Shown one piece after another: positions 52,222-61,695 of a stretch of DNA of 64,000 nucleotides. The notes under the pieces are model-generated. The model searched no databases and had not been told where the DNA came from. It was given only the letters and a program-made list of their open reading frames with translations. The stretch's first letter is position 1. The number at the start of each line of letters is the position of its first letter. Origin of the DNA: BOG-908 sp963692875 (GTDB lineage: Bacteria > Pseudomonadota > Alphaproteobacteria > Acetobacterales > Acetobacteraceae); contig OZ240673.1 of the NCBI GenBank assembly GCA_965198755.1, positions 2,418,001-2,482,000 of the forward strand, read 5' to 3'. The position numbers were made by a program, and so were the translations under genes.

Positions 52222-53130
52222 TCAGGCTCTGCGGACCGCGTCCGATACGGCATGGCGATGGAGGAAATCAGCCGCTGCCCGGATCGATTGACGTGCTTCG
52301 GGCATGAATTGGACGAGCTGCCAGGCATGCGGCACGACGGGCCACACGCGGAGGTCCACCTCTACCCCGGCTTCCCGCGCCTTGTCCGCCAGGCGGGTGC
52401 TGTCGTCACGGAGGAGTTCGCGCTCGCCGACATGGATCAGCAAAGGCGGCAGGCCTGCCAAATCGGCGTAGAGGGGCGAGGCAAGAGGGGCTGTCCGCTC
52501 GGCATCGGTCACGTAGAAGCCGGCCGCCTCCTTCAGGCCGGGCGCCCAGAACATGGCGTCGCGCTTGAGGTTGCTGGTGGTGGACCGGCCGGTGCAGGCG
52601 AGGTCGGTCCAGGGCGAGAACAACGCCGCAGAGGCTGGCATCGGAAGGCCCTTGTCGCGCAGCGAGAGCAGCAGCGCGAGGCTCAGCCCGCCGCCGGCGG
52701 ACTCGCCGGAGAGGCTGAGCGACCGGGCGGTGTGGCCGAGCTGCAAAAGCCCGTTCCAGACTGCCTCGGCGTCCTCGAGCGCGGCTGGGAATTTGTGTTC
52801 CGGGGCAAGGCGGTAGTCCGGGACGAACACCGCGAAGCCGAGCTTGGCGTAGGCAGCGGTGATTGGCCGGTGCGTCTGCGGCGAGCAGGCGAAATAGCCG
52901 CCGCCGTGCAAATAGAGGAGCGTGGGCGCGTCAGGCCCGGACTCGGCGCGCACCCACTCGCCGGCCACGCCACCCACGGTGGCAGGCTCGAAGCTGGCGC
53001 CTTTGGGCGCCGGCATGGACGCGCCCTGTAGCACGGCACGCGCGGTCGCGAGGTCGGTGATCCCTGCCAGGCGCCGCTTGATCTGGACGCGGAACAGCAG
53101 GTCGGTCAGGTGGGCCTGCAGGCTGGCCAT
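52222..53130 (-). CDS. Alpha/beta-hydrolase esterase (HSL/GDXG family)
   Basis: 302 residues. Oxyanion motif LLYLHGGGYF (75-78), nucleophile LSGESAGGGLS (Ser144), and an Asp/His charge-relay near LLIHVGERELLRDDSTRL and PHAWQLVQF. Such enzymes hydrolyse short-chain acyl esters. The ATG at 53130 lies 1 nt after the stop of the upstream SDR gene, so the two are one operon. Confidence 0.92.
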   Translation of the reverse strand: MASLQAHLTDLLFRVQIKRRLAGITDLATARAVLQGASMPAPKGASFEPATVGGVAGEWVRAESGPDAPTLLYLHGGGYFACSPQTHRPITAAYAKLGFAVFVPDYRLAPEHKFPAALEDAEAVWNGLLQLGHTARSLSLSGESAGGGLSLALLLSLRDKGLPMPASAALFSPWTDLACTGRSTTSNLKRDAMFWAPGLKEAAGFYVTDAERTAPLASPLYADLAGLPPLLIHVGERELLRDDSTRLADKAREAGVEVDLRVWPVVPHAWQLVQFMPEARQSIRAAADFLHRHAVSDAVRRA

Positions 53131-53131
53131 G

Positions 53132-53980
53132 CTAGCCGCCCTGCCCCGGCGGCAGCGGCTCGACGGCGTCACGCGTTCGCCTGCCCAGCCGGGCCCAGTA
53201 GCTGGCAGGGAACAGGCGTTGGACCTTGTCTGCCACGAACGCGTCGCTGCCGATGAGCAGGCGCTTCTGCCGCTGCTCGATCGCCTTGGCGATGAGCTCG
53301 GCGGCTTCGGCCGGCGGCTTGCGCAGCAGCTTGTTGACATCGCCCATCCGGGCACGCACGGCCTGCGGATCGAGGCCCTGGGGGATGCGCGCGCTGTTGG
53401 CGATCTCGGTCTTGATGCCGCCGGGATGCACCACGGTGAGCGAGACGGTGCTGCCCGCCAGCTCGTGCCGCAGCGCCTCGGAGAACCCGCGCAACGCGAA
53501 CTTCGCCGCGCTGTAGGCGGCCTGGCCGGGCGGCGCTATCAGGCCGAACAGGCTGGACATGTTGACGATGTGGGCGGCCGGCTCACGCTGCAGGGCGCAC
53601 ATGAAGGCCTTTGTCAGCCGCACCGGCGCCCAGAAATTGATCTCGAACAGCCACTCGAAATCGTCGAGCGTCACGTCGGCGAAGGTGCCGGCAAGCGCCA
53701 CACCGGCGTTGTTGACCAGCACGTTGACCTGGCCGTGCGCGGCCAGCACGGCGTCCGGCAGCGCCTGCAAGGCGTCGCGGTCGGCCACGTCCACCACGTG
53801 TTCGCTGACTTGGACGCCGGTGCCGCGCGCGGCCGTGGCCACCGCCTGCAGGCCGGCTTCGTTGCGGTCGGCGAGGGCCAGGTTGGCGCCCCGATGGGCC
53901 AGGTTGGCGGACAGGGCGGCACCGATGCCGCTGGCAGCGCCGGTGATGACGGCGGTTGCGCCACGCAGTGGGAAGCTCAT
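53132..53980 (-). CDS. Short-chain dehydrogenase/reductase
   Basis: 282 residues. AVITGAASGIGAALSANLAH, LVNNAGVALAG, the Ser in IVNMSSLFG and the YSAAKFALRGFSEALRHEL active site are complete. HPGGIKTEIAN follows. Coupled to the esterase, suggesting turnover of an ester or acyl substrate; the substrate is unknown. Confidence 0.92.
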   Translation of the reverse strand: MSFPLRGATAVITGAASGIGAALSANLAHRGANLALADRNEAGLQAVATAARGTGVQVSEHVVDVADRDALQALPDAVLAAHGQVNVLVNNAGVALAGTFADVTLDDFEWLFEINFWAPVRLTKAFMCALQREPAAHIVNMSSLFGLIAPPGQAAYSAAKFALRGFSEALRHELAGSTVSLTVVHPGGIKTEIANSARIPQGLDPQAVRARMGDVNKLLRKPPAEAAELIAKAIEQRQKRLLIGSDAFVADKVQRLFPASYWARLGRRTRDAVEPLPPGQGG

Positions 53981-54032
53981 GGGACTTGCACCGGTGTTTG
54001 GTTTTGCGGCATTTGCGGAGCTCGACCTTTAG

Positions 54033-54172
54033 GCAGGAAGCAAGGCCTTCTTTTCTGAAGAAAAGAAGCAAAAGACTTTTGGTCCTGCTGTCGCGATGGT
54101 TCTGCCGGCGCGCACCCAAGGGAACAAAAGTTTTTTGGTTCTTTTTTTCAAAAAAGAACTGCTTGCTTGTCT
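54033..54172. repeat. Intergenic repeat E28 (full length, subfamily ii)
   Basis: R arm left with TTTTCTGAAGAAAAG, AAAAGACTTTTGG, CTGCTGTCGCG, interior GCGCGCACCCAAGGG, F arm right ending CTGCTTGC. It lies between ccrM and the SDR gene (both minus) and is the one oriented opposite to the other intra-operon copies. Confidence 0.92.
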
Positions 54173-54173
54173 T

Positions 54174-55268
54174 TCATTGCCGAGCGGGTGGCAAGCCCGT
54201 CTGTGTCCCACGCAACACATCGATCGGCGAGAGCCCGGCTTCGGTTTCGAAGTGCCAGAAAATCCAGCCGTTGCAGCTCGGCGCGTTCTGCACCGCGGCG
54301 CCTACCTGGTGGATGGAGCCGCGCAGCGCACCGCAGGTGAGCGTGCCGTCCGCCATCACCACGGCGGTCACGCGTCGTTGCCGGTCCATCAGGATGGTGC
54401 CGGGGATGACCAGCGCGCGTTCGACCAGGCTGCCGAACGAGACCCGCGGCGCGTCGCGGCGGCTCGGGGTGGCTTCCATCGTTTCGGGGGGGGCGGGTTT
54501 CTGCCGTAGGATGCGGCCCCAGGCGGCCTCGACGTAGGCGGGGTGGCGCTCGATGCCGACGAAGTGGCGGTGCAGCCGGCGCGCCACCGCGGCCGAGGTG
54601 CCGGTGCCCAGGAACGGGTCGAGGATGACGTCGCCGGCCATGGTGCTGGCGAGCAGGATGCGGTGGAGCAGCGCCTCGGGCTTCTGGGTCGGGTGGAGTT
54701 TCAGGCCGTGCGCGTTGCGCAACCGCTCCTCCCCGGTGCAGAGCGGGATCAGCCAGTCGCTGCGCATCTGCAGGTCGTCGTTGAGCGCCTTCATGGCGGC
54801 GTAGTTGAAGCGGTAGCGGCTGTCCTGCTGGCGCGCCGCCCAGATCAGCGTCTCGTGCGCGTTGGTGAAGCGGCGGCCGCGGAAGTTCGGCATCGGGTTG
54901 GATTTGCGCCAGATCACATCGTTGAGGATCCAGAAGCCGAGGTCCTGCAGGATGGCGCCGATGCGGAAGATGTTATGGTAGCTGCCGATCACCCACAGTG
55001 TGCCGTCTTTGCGCAGCACGCGGCGGGCCTCGGTCAGCCATAGGCGGGTGAAGGCGTCGTAGGCGGCGAAGTCGGTGAACTGGTCCCAGTCGTCGTCCAC
55101 ACCGTCGACCAGGCTGTCGTCCGGGCGGCGCAGCTCGCCGCGGAGCTGCAGGTTGTAGGGCGGGTCGGCGAAGACGCAGTGCACCGAGGCGCTGGGCAAC
55201 ATGCGCATCATCTCGACGCAGTCGCCGCGCAGTATCTGGTCCAGAGGCAGGTCGCGCGAGATGTCCAA
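54174..55268 (-). CDS. ccrM: CcrM-type adenine-N6 DNA methyltransferase (GANTC)
   Basis: Cell-cycle DNA methyltransferase of Alphaproteobacteria. 364 residues. Catalytic VFADPPYNLQL (DPPY at 35-38) precedes the SAM motif DPFLGTGTSAAVARRL (219-224), the beta-class order. Conserved NPMPNFRGRRFTNAHETLIW and HPTQKPEALLHRI are strongly CcrM-like. The C-terminal 90 residues carry GSLVERALVIPGTILMD and GSIHQVGAAVQ, the extra domain of this family. Essential or important in relatives. Confidence 0.95.
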   Translation of the reverse strand: MDISRDLPLDQILRGDCVEMMRMLPSASVHCVFADPPYNLQLRGELRRPDDSLVDGVDDDWDQFTDFAAYDAFTRLWLTEARRVLRKDGTLWVIGSYHNIFRIGAILQDLGFWILNDVIWRKSNPMPNFRGRRFTNAHETLIWAARQQDSRYRFNYAAMKALNDDLQMRSDWLIPLCTGEERLRNAHGLKLHPTQKPEALLHRILLASTMAGDVILDPFLGTGTSAAVARRLHRHFVGIERHPAYVEAAWGRILRQKPAPPETMEATPSRRDAPRVSFGSLVERALVIPGTILMDRQRRVTAVVMADGTLTCGALRGSIHQVGAAVQNAPSCNGWIFWHFETEAGLSPIDVLRGTQTGLPPARQ

Positions 55269-55357
55269 GGCCTTTTGTGGGTCCGGGTCGGAGGGAGGCC
55301 GGAGCTTGGAGATGGCCTCGCATGCACGTCAACACGCTCGTCCCCGGTGCCGGGAAG

Positions 55358-55591
55358 CTACATCATCGGCGCGGTCCGCACGCCGGCGGCATCGGCCAGC
55401 ACGCAAAGCATGCGCCCGCCGTCGCGTGCCGAGACCAGCATGATGTCGCCGCCGGCCAGCATGTCGCCGGCATCGTTGAAGAAGTCGGGCGTGGCGACGC
55501 AGGCCTGGTCCTCCGCGCCGGTCTTGTAGAGCCACAGCGTGAAGCCGTTCGCGTAAGCCAGCACGGACAAGTTGCGCAATGAGAATGCCAT
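55358..55591 (-). CDS. Hypothetical small protein
   Basis: Not recognised. 77 residues, MAFSLRNLSVLAYANGFTLW, then TGAEDQACVATPDFFNDAGD and MLAGGDIMLVSARDGGRMLC. It looks like a compact beta-barrel without signal or TM. GAAGAGGG precedes the ATG at 55591. The DNA between it and ccrM is 90 bp; 55592-55758 shows no gene. Confidence 0.6.
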   Translation of the reverse strand: MAFSLRNLSVLAYANGFTLWLYKTGAEDQACVATPDFFNDAGDMLAGGDIMLVSARDGGRMLCVLADAAGVRTAPMM

Positions 55592-55758
55592 CGATCGACC
55601 CTCTTCGGAGAACATGCCGCTTCGTTTTGAAGCGGGCGGACATTCGATCTGTCGGACTACCCTTGTACTCAGGCGGTAGAGTAGGAACCTGATGTTGGGC
55701 GGTCAAGGAATTAATTCCTGTTTTTCGACGTCGGGAGGCGGTGGTCGAATGAGCCGGG

Positions 55759-55900
55759 CGAAGCAAAGGCAAGCAGTTCTTTTTTGAAAAAAAGAACCAA
55801 AAAACTTTTGTCTCCTGGTGCCCGCTGCAGGAGATTCCGCGACAGCAGGACCAAAAGTTTTTTGCTGCTTTTTTCAAAAAAGCAGGCCTTGCTTTCTGTT
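55759..55900. repeat. Intergenic repeat E29 (full length, subfamily ii-like)
   Basis: F arm left (AGCAGTTCTTTTTTGA), TTTTGTCTCCTGGTGCCCG, TCCGCGACAGCAGG, AAAAGTTTTTTGC and a right arm TGCTTTTTTC/AAAAAAGCAGGCCTTGC. It lies between the divergent small gene and the S24 gene. Confidence 0.9.
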
Positions 55901-56034
55901 TCGACGGATCCGCCCAACCTGAGGCTGTGTAGAACATAACAAGAACAACCTATGCCGGGAAGCTGCCGAGGGCAAGAGCGTTAAACGTACATTCCTATTG
56001 TGGGTGGATTTTCCTTCGTGCATGCTCCGGCGCG

Positions 56035-56676
56035 ATGAAGCACGAGGACGTCTGGCGCGCGCTTGACACGCTGGCTGCCGAAAACGGCTTGTCGGCCTCG
56101 GGGCTGGCACGGCGCGCTGGGCTTGACCCCACCACGTTCAACGTCTCGAAACGGAAAATGCCGGACGGGCGCGCGCGCTGGCCGGGTACGGAGAGCCTCG
56201 CCAAGGTACTGGGTGCGACCGGCGCCAGCTTGGAGATGTTCTCACGCCTGGTTGCAGGCGAGCGCGCCATCGCCTCGCAAGCGCAGGTGCCCAGGCGCAT
56301 TCCGCTGATCGGCATGGCACAGGCCGGGGGCGAGGGGTATTTCGATGACGGAGGCTACCCGGTCGGCGGCGGCTGGGATGAGGTCGGCATCCCCGACCTG
56401 GGAGACCCGCACGCCTACGCGCTGGAGATCTCGGGCGACTCGATGGAGCCCGTGTTCCGCGACGGCGACATGGTCGTGGTCTCGCCCTCCGCCCCGATCC
56501 GCAGAGGCGACCGGGTTGTGGTTCGCACTGCGCGGGGAGAAGCCATGGCGAAGCAGCTGGTACGGCAATCCGCAAGGCGGATCGAGTTGCGCAGCCTCAA
56601 CCCGGAACATCCGGACTACACTTTCCACCTGTCCGAAGTGGCGTGGATGCACCGGATTATCTGGGCCAGCCAGTAG
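56035..56676 (+). CDS. XRE/HTH regulator with LexA-like S24 peptidase domain
   Basis: 213 residues. The N-terminal HTH (ENGLSASGLARRAGLDPTTF, residues about 16-36) resembles phage CI/LexA-like repressors. The C-terminal S24 peptidase has nucleophile LEISGDSMEPVFRDG (Ser136) and general-base Lys in AMAKQLVRQ (Lys173). It would self-cleave or be a stable repressor. It could be a core stress regulator or a prophage repressor; the prophage-like genes 1.3 kb downstream on the other strand do not decide this. Confidence 0.88.
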   Translation: MKHEDVWRALDTLAAENGLSASGLARRAGLDPTTFNVSKRKMPDGRARWPGTESLAKVLGATGASLEMFSRLVAGERAIASQAQVPRRIPLIGMAQAGGEGYFDDGGYPVGGGWDEVGIPDLGDPHAYALEISGDSMEPVFRDGDMVVVSPSAPIRRGDRVVVRTARGEAMAKQLVRQSARRIELRSLNPEHPDYTFHLSEVAWMHRIIWASQ

Positions 56677-56702
56677 CTTGCCGCCCGTGGCGCGGCGGCG
56701 GA

Positions 56703-57929
56703 TCAAACGGCTCCGGCACTGCCAAACTGTCCCATGCGGACACCTTTGGCCTCGCGCCCAAACAGCATCAGCACGATGATCAACACTGCAGCACTTCCTG
56801 CAACGCTCACCAGAGGCCAGCGGTAGTCGTGGCCGAGCGCGTCGGCCATGCCGCTTTGGAGCGGCAAGTTGAGGGCAGCGAGGAAGTTGCCGAGCTGGTA
56901 AGTCAGTCCGGGGAATGTGCCGCGTATCGATGGAGGCGACAGCTCGTTGAGGTGCACCGGCACGACGCCCCATGCGCCTTGGACGCAGACCTGCATGAGA
57001 AAGGCGCCCACCGCGATCCACAACGGCGTCGATGAGAACGCCCACAGCGGCAGCACCGGCAGAGACAGGAGTGCGGCAAGCCCGATCGCCCGACGACGGC
57101 CGATACGCTGGGACAAGGAGCCAAACAGCATGCCGCCTGCCATCGCGCCCAGGTTGTAGATGACGACGATGGTGGTGAGGTTGGCACCAACGATATGATG
57201 TTGCCGCTGCAGGTAGCGCGGGTAGATGTCCTGGGTGCCGTGACTGAAGAAGTTGAAGCATGCCATGAGCACGGCGGCGTAGAGGGTGAGGCCGGCATGA
57301 CGCCGGACGACGTCGAGGAGGGGCTCGGTCGCGTGGCCTGGCGCACGGGCCGACCAGTCCGGACTTTCCGGCACGTTGTTGCGGATGTAGAGCACCAGCA
57401 AGGCGGGCACTGCCCCCGCCATGAACATCCCGCGCCAGTGCAAGGTGTCGTGCGCCAAATAGAGAAGCGAGGCCAACAGGTAGCCGCTCGGATAACCGGC
57501 CTGCAGCAGGCCGCTAACCGGCCCGCGCCAGGCGGCGGGGATGCTCTCCATCGTCAGCGATGCCCCCACCCCCCATTCACCGCCCATTGCGAGGCCGAAC
57601 AACGCGCGCACGACGAAGAACACCGCGGCGTTCGGCGCCAGCCCGGTACAGAAGCCCAGCACGGAAAACCCAAGCACACTGGCCATCAACGCCGGCCGGC
57701 GTCCAAACCTGTCGGCGAGCCGACCAAAGACGAACGCACCCAACGCGCGCATCGCCAGTGTCAGCGTGACGGCGAAGGTGACGCCAGTCTCGCTGATGCC
57801 GAACTCGCGGGCGACGTCACCGAAGACGAACACCATGATGAAGAAGTCGAACGCGTCCAGCGTCCACCCGAGGTAACAAGCGGCAACAACATGCCGCTGA
57901 CGCGCCGTGTCCGACATGCTGGTTCCCAT
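56703..57929 (-). CDS. MFS metabolite/H+ symporter (sugar-acid or JEN/sialic-acid-like)
   Basis: 408 residues, about 12 TM helices. The inter-TM2/3 motif RLADRFGRRPALMASVLGFS and the equivalent SLSQRIGRRRAIGLAALL in the C half are MFS signatures. LGWTLDAFDFFIMVFVFGDV at TM1, with the conserved Asp, resembles the metabolite:H+ symporter group (JEN/aromatic-acid/sialate). Start at ATG 57929 (MGTSMSDT) or ATG 57917. The substrate is unknown. Confidence 0.85.
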   Translation of the reverse strand: MGTSMSDTARQRHVVAACYLGWTLDAFDFFIMVFVFGDVAREFGISETGVTFAVTLTLAMRALGAFVFGRLADRFGRRPALMASVLGFSVLGFCTGLAPNAAVFFVVRALFGLAMGGEWGVGASLTMESIPAAWRGPVSGLLQAGYPSGYLLASLLYLAHDTLHWRGMFMAGAVPALLVLYIRNNVPESPDWSARAPGHATEPLLDVVRRHAGLTLYAAVLMACFNFFSHGTQDIYPRYLQRQHHIVGANLTTIVVIYNLGAMAGGMLFGSLSQRIGRRRAIGLAALLSLPVLPLWAFSSTPLWIAVGAFLMQVCVQGAWGVVPVHLNELSPPSIRGTFPGLTYQLGNFLAALNLPLQSGMADALGHDYRWPLVSVAGSAAVLIIVLMLFGREAKGVRMGQFGSAGAV

Positions 57930-58013
57930 GCTTTGCCGGGCGCCAGAGTCACGCGAGCTTGTTGCTCCGTCAACTCCGGCGGTCCGGCAAAGCAAAACGG
58001 GTGGCTGGCGGGG

Positions 58014-58331
58014 CTACGAGGACTTGGCCGCCGTTGCCTCGTACGTCATCAGCGCGGCCACTGCGGCGGCGGCGGCGGCCTGGTCGGCCGAACTGGTCGA
58101 CACTTCCCAGGCCGAGACGGCCGCCTGCGCGCTGGCCAGCAGGCGGCCCGCCTCCGCAACCACGCTCGGGTCCGCCGTTGGACGTGCGGCGTAGGCTGCC
58201 TCGACCACGGTTGCCATCTCCAGGCCGGCCGAGAGATCAATAGAGACTTGTGGCCGGTTCGCCGTGCAAGCGCCGGCCGCCACCGCCACTCCTGCCAGGC
58301 ACACCAGAGCAGACGCATGAGCGGACCTCAT
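58014..58331 (-). CDS. Small probable lipoprotein of the prophage-like block
   Basis: 105 residues. N-terminal signal ALVCLAGVAVAAGACTANRP ends at a Cys that could be lipidated (imperfect lipobox), and an Ala-rich helical mature region follows. Overlaps the preceding gene by 4 nt. The pairing of a small TM protein with an Rz1-like lipoprotein would suit a phage lysis cassette, but no endolysin is seen. Confidence 0.55.
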   Translation of the reverse strand: MRSAHASALVCLAGVAVAAGACTANRPQVSIDLSAGLEMATVVEAAYAARPTADPSVVAEAGRLLASAQAAVSAWEVSTSSADQAAAAAAVAALMTYEATAAKSS

Positions 58332-58567
58332 CGGGCGATGCCTTTGCCAGTGTTGATCTTGGCCACCATCTCCGTGGCGATCTGCTCGGCCTGCCTTTGG
58401 GCCACCACGTTGTCCGGCAGGATCATCGAGGTCAAAGCGCCGGTCAGGAGCGGAACCGCCTGCACCCAGCTGAGCTGTTTCAGCAGCAAGGCACTGACGG
58501 TTGCGATGCCTGCGGATATACCGGCAACCGTCGTCGGCTGTCGAACCCACTCGCGAAGTCTGTCCAT
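58328..58567 (-). CDS. Small membrane protein, holin-like (unassigned)
   Basis: 79 residues. A basic N terminus, one or two hydrophobic helices (TVAGISAGIATVSALLLKQL; VQAVPLLTGALTSMIL), then an amphipathic tail (RQAEQIATEMVAKINTG). The size and topology fit a phage holin. Overlaps the lipoprotein gene (ATGA). A 246-bp gap (58568-58813) upstream shows no gene. Confidence 0.5.
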   Translation of the reverse strand: MDRLREWVRQPTTVAGISAGIATVSALLLKQLSWVQAVPLLTGALTSMILPDNVVAQRQAEQIATEMVAKINTGKGIAR

Positions 58568-58813
58568 GTCAGTTTCCTTTCCACAACGGTAAGCCAGTCC
58601 GGCACGCAGCCGGGTTCAGATCGAAGGAGAACCCGTCAGTGTCGGACAGCGGAGAACATTTTGTTTCGCGTAAAAGGGATGAGTTCCCACAGGGATGGTG
58701 CAGCGACCCGGGATCTGCGCGCCAACCATATACCGTCTACGAGGCCGATTCTGTCGCATACCTCTCGCAAAGCATTGCTTATGACTTCAGCGGCGGAGAG
58801 ATGCCGAGCGACC

Positions 58814-59242
58814 TCAGCGTCTGTTGAAACTGGCGTTGACAATCCAACCGTAGACCGGCTCAGCCAGCCACAACGCCGCGCTTCCCACCAGTCCGGCACC
58901 GAACACCAAGCCTGCCACTCGCGATTTCAGTCCCAAGATGTCGGCGACTGGCTTGCGCAAGTCTTCAACGACACCGACCATGTCGCTGAGCGCGCGCGCA
59001 TGCTCGTTTGTGCCGGAGCGGATTGCCTCCAGCTCGTACTGCACGATGCTGACGATACACTCGAACTTTTCTTCGAGTTCCCTCTGGTCTCGCCGTAACG
59101 TCGCGAGGTCCGCGCGAACGAGTTCGTGCAGCTGTTCGGCCTGCGCTTGCCGTAGATCGTTCATGTCGTGCAACACACGCACACCGGTCAGCACCTCTCC
59201 CATCTGTTGAAACAGCAAATGCATGTCGCTTTGCGACATCAA
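58814..59242 (-). CDS. Coiled-coil membrane protein of the prophage-like block
   Basis: 142 residues. A long helical/coiled-coil part (LRQAQAEQLHELVRADLATL; RRDQRELEEKFECIVSIVQY) ends in a TM helix (GLVFGAGLVGSAALWLAEPV). It sits 6 nt after the tail-fibre gene. Similar small proteins occur next to phage tail fibres; its function is not established. Confidence 0.55.
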   Translation of the reverse strand: MMSQSDMHLLFQQMGEVLTGVRVLHDMNDLRQAQAEQLHELVRADLATLRRDQRELEEKFECIVSIVQYELEAIRSGTNEHARALSDMVGVVEDLRKPVADILGLKSRVAGLVFGAGLVGSAALWLAEPVYGWIVNASFNRR

Positions 59243-59248
59243 AAACTC

Positions 59249-61516
59249 CTAAGCTAAACTGATTACGCCAGCATTGTTCCAGACCTGCCCTGAGCCGGAA
59301 GCTGGCTTGGACGTAGGCAAGCCCGGCATGAAGAGTCCGCCGGACGGTGACAGGACGAGTGCACCTTTCGGCTGCAGTCCTAAGCCGCCCGTATTGGTCC
59401 CGATCAGGCTCAGGTTCGCGGACGTGGCGTTCTGCATGATGACCCAATTCACCGCGCCTGGCGTGTTGACCAGGCTGAGCATGTTACCGCCGCCGCCGCC
59501 ACCGGCGGCATTGATGAAAAGGCTACCGCCTTTGGTTTGGATGACGCCGCTAACCGTATTGTCCGAACCGTCGAAGCACATGGTGGGTGGGTTGGAGGTG
59601 GTGGCAGGCTGATGCCGAATGAAATTGGCTGTCCCGGAGACGTTGTTGATTTGAAAAAGGGTAGCGCCGTTCTGGTTTGAGAACACGTGGTCCTTCGAGC
59701 TGCCCAGGCCTGCCGGTGTGGTGGCCGTCGACGGCGTCATGAAGGAGAGGTAATTACCTGAGTTCACCGCAGAATTGTCAACGATAGCAGTCGCGAGCGG
59801 AACATTGCCGAGATGCAGGCCATAGGTGGTCAGACCAACCGTCCCATTCGCGCCGTTGATCTGGATGACCGTCGCCATGTTCTCGAAGTGGCAACCCTCG
59901 ATAATGTTGCTTGATGAGTTGTACGTACTCGAAAAGCTGAACGCGACGTCGGCGCCCGCGCTGCCAACCGGTCCACCGACGAAGTTGCACCCGCTCACAT
60001 GAAAGTTCGATACGTTGGTAAGATTGAAGAACGTTTGGCTACCGGTCGGCCCACCATCACGCGTGATATCGAGGCCGAAGAAAAACCCATCAGCAACGTT
60101 CGCCAGCTTGACCGTACCTAGGTTAGTGTTCAGCTCCCCATGCGAGACCCAAAGTCCCAGGAGCATGTTCCTGCCGACCACGTAACCAGGCCAAGTCGTC
60201 TCGCCGGTCTGTACCATCAGGTAGTCTACGCCCACGACCAGCGGGTTGTTGACGTAGATGCCTTCGCAATAGCCGGTTTGCAGCACGACGGCGTTGCCGT
60301 AGTAGGCTTGAACGGAGTCGAGCCTTGTGTCGACAGAGTTGTTCAACTCCACGACGGCGGAGCTTGTGCTGCCCGCCGGTGCTGGCGCGCCGAACCAAGA
60401 GATATTGCTGACCTGGGTGCTCCAACAGCCGTTGAGGACCAGGCCTCGCAGGAAGGTCTGCGGAAAAGGCGACATCCCATTCGACGCGTTTGGATAGCCG
60501 AACAGTTCGATCTCATGTATGATGGTGGAGACGTAACCAAACGACGTCGCCGACGGATAGGTGACCCGTATCCCTGCTGCGGTCTGGCCAGAAGAACTCT
60601 CGGCGTAGAGAGACAGTCCGCTGACGACGACCTTGCTCAAAATGTTTCCAGGCGCGATGTCGAATCCTACGCCGGTGTGTTGCAAATGAACCCGAGTCTG
60701 GCCGCGTCCGGCACCGCGGATGGCCACTGCCTTGCCGCTGATGGCAACCGCGCTTTGCAACCAGTAATCGCCGGCAGGAATGTACAGCTCGCCACCTGCA
60801 GAGGGCAGCACTGCGAGAGCAGCGGTGAATGCCGCCGTACAGTCAGGCCCACCCCGGACCGCACCGTAGTCGAGAACGTTGATGCTGTCGTTTACCCGGT
60901 TTACCAACGAGCGGGCCACTCCGGACGGGGACGCCAGAATCGTCCCGGAGCTCGCGTCGCCGGCGATCGCCGCCGTTACCTGACCTGCAGCATTGAGCGT
61001 CACAAAACCACTCGGGGGGATTTTTGCACCCAATGCAGCAATGCTGGCCGCAGCCGCAGACACACTCTGGTTCAGCGTCGTAAGGCTGCCGGCTACGCTC
61101 GGGTCGGTTGCGGCCGTGATCACGCCATTGACGTCGATTGCGACGTTGGTGCCGCCGGTAAACAGCGCACGCAGGCTGGGCAGCGGCAACCTCCTGGGCG
61201 TGCCGCTCGAGTTGATGATTACCTCGTCATCAGCAGAGTAGGCCGTCTCCTGTGCAAAACCAGCATGGTCCCCGCCGTTGGCCTGTATCGACGCATTCCC
61301 AATCGTGAGGCCCACTCCAATCGAAAGCGGCTCGGGCCCGCCAGGTCCCAGCGACGCACGACCAAGCAAACTCGGGCTAGGCACCTCGATCACCTGTTGA
61401 GTCCCGCTCAGCAGCTCGGCCACGGTCACCGCACGCGTAACGCCGCCCTGGCTTACGGGAAGCTCGTCCTGAAGACCCGCCTCTACCGCGGTCGGCAATT
61501 GAGGTATCGTCGGCAT
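59249..61516 (-). CDS. Phage-like tail spike/fibre with pectate-lyase-type beta helix
   Basis: 755 residues. The N-terminal MPTIPQLPTAVEAGLQDELP is a virion-attachment-like segment found in tail fibres. Helical linkers follow (LTTLNQSVSAAAASIAALGA). SINVLDYGAVRGGPDCTAAF, then GGELYIPAGDYWLQSAVAIS, opens a parallel beta-helix (Pectate_lyase_3) of about 300 residues. The C-terminal region is Gly/Ser-rich and probably a trimerisation/receptor domain. It lies in one operon with the other phage-like genes. Confidence 0.85.
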   Translation of the reverse strand: MPTIPQLPTAVEAGLQDELPVSQGGVTRAVTVAELLSGTQQVIEVPSPSLLGRASLGPGGPEPLSIGVGLTIGNASIQANGGDHAGFAQETAYSADDEVIINSSGTPRRLPLPSLRALFTGGTNVAIDVNGVITAATDPSVAGSLTTLNQSVSAAAASIAALGAKIPPSGFVTLNAAGQVTAAIAGDASSGTILASPSGVARSLVNRVNDSINVLDYGAVRGGPDCTAAFTAALAVLPSAGGELYIPAGDYWLQSAVAISGKAVAIRGAGRGQTRVHLQHTGVGFDIAPGNILSKVVVSGLSLYAESSSGQTAAGIRVTYPSATSFGYVSTIIHEIELFGYPNASNGMSPFPQTFLRGLVLNGCWSTQVSNISWFGAPAPAGSTSSAVVELNNSVDTRLDSVQAYYGNAVVLQTGYCEGIYVNNPLVVGVDYLMVQTGETTWPGYVVGRNMLLGLWVSHGELNTNLGTVKLANVADGFFFGLDITRDGGPTGSQTFFNLTNVSNFHVSGCNFVGGPVGSAGADVAFSFSSTYNSSSNIIEGCHFENMATVIQINGANGTVGLTTYGLHLGNVPLATAIVDNSAVNSGNYLSFMTPSTATTPAGLGSSKDHVFSNQNGATLFQINNVSGTANFIRHQPATTSNPPTMCFDGSDNTVSGVIQTKGGSLFINAAGGGGGGNMLSLVNTPGAVNWVIMQNATSANLSLIGTNTGGLGLQPKGALVLSPSGGLFMPGLPTSKPASGSGQVWNNAGVISLA

Positions 61517-61695
61517 AGTTGCCTTTCTCCAGAGCTTATGTAGTTTTCATCAGCTTCAACGTCGATCCTCAACGATCAAGAACGAACGCGAGGAAGGATT
61601 GTCTTCGAATAGACAATGAGACGACCTTTCACGACTTAAAGCGCAAGTCTGAAGGGAGTCCTTATAGTTCTCAAGATCAGCAAGACTAGCCGACC

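Noticed and set aside
56035..56676. S24 regulator as the definite repressor of the prophage-like block
   Set aside because: It is separated by an unrelated MFS gene and could be a core regulator. Only the domain assignment is supported.
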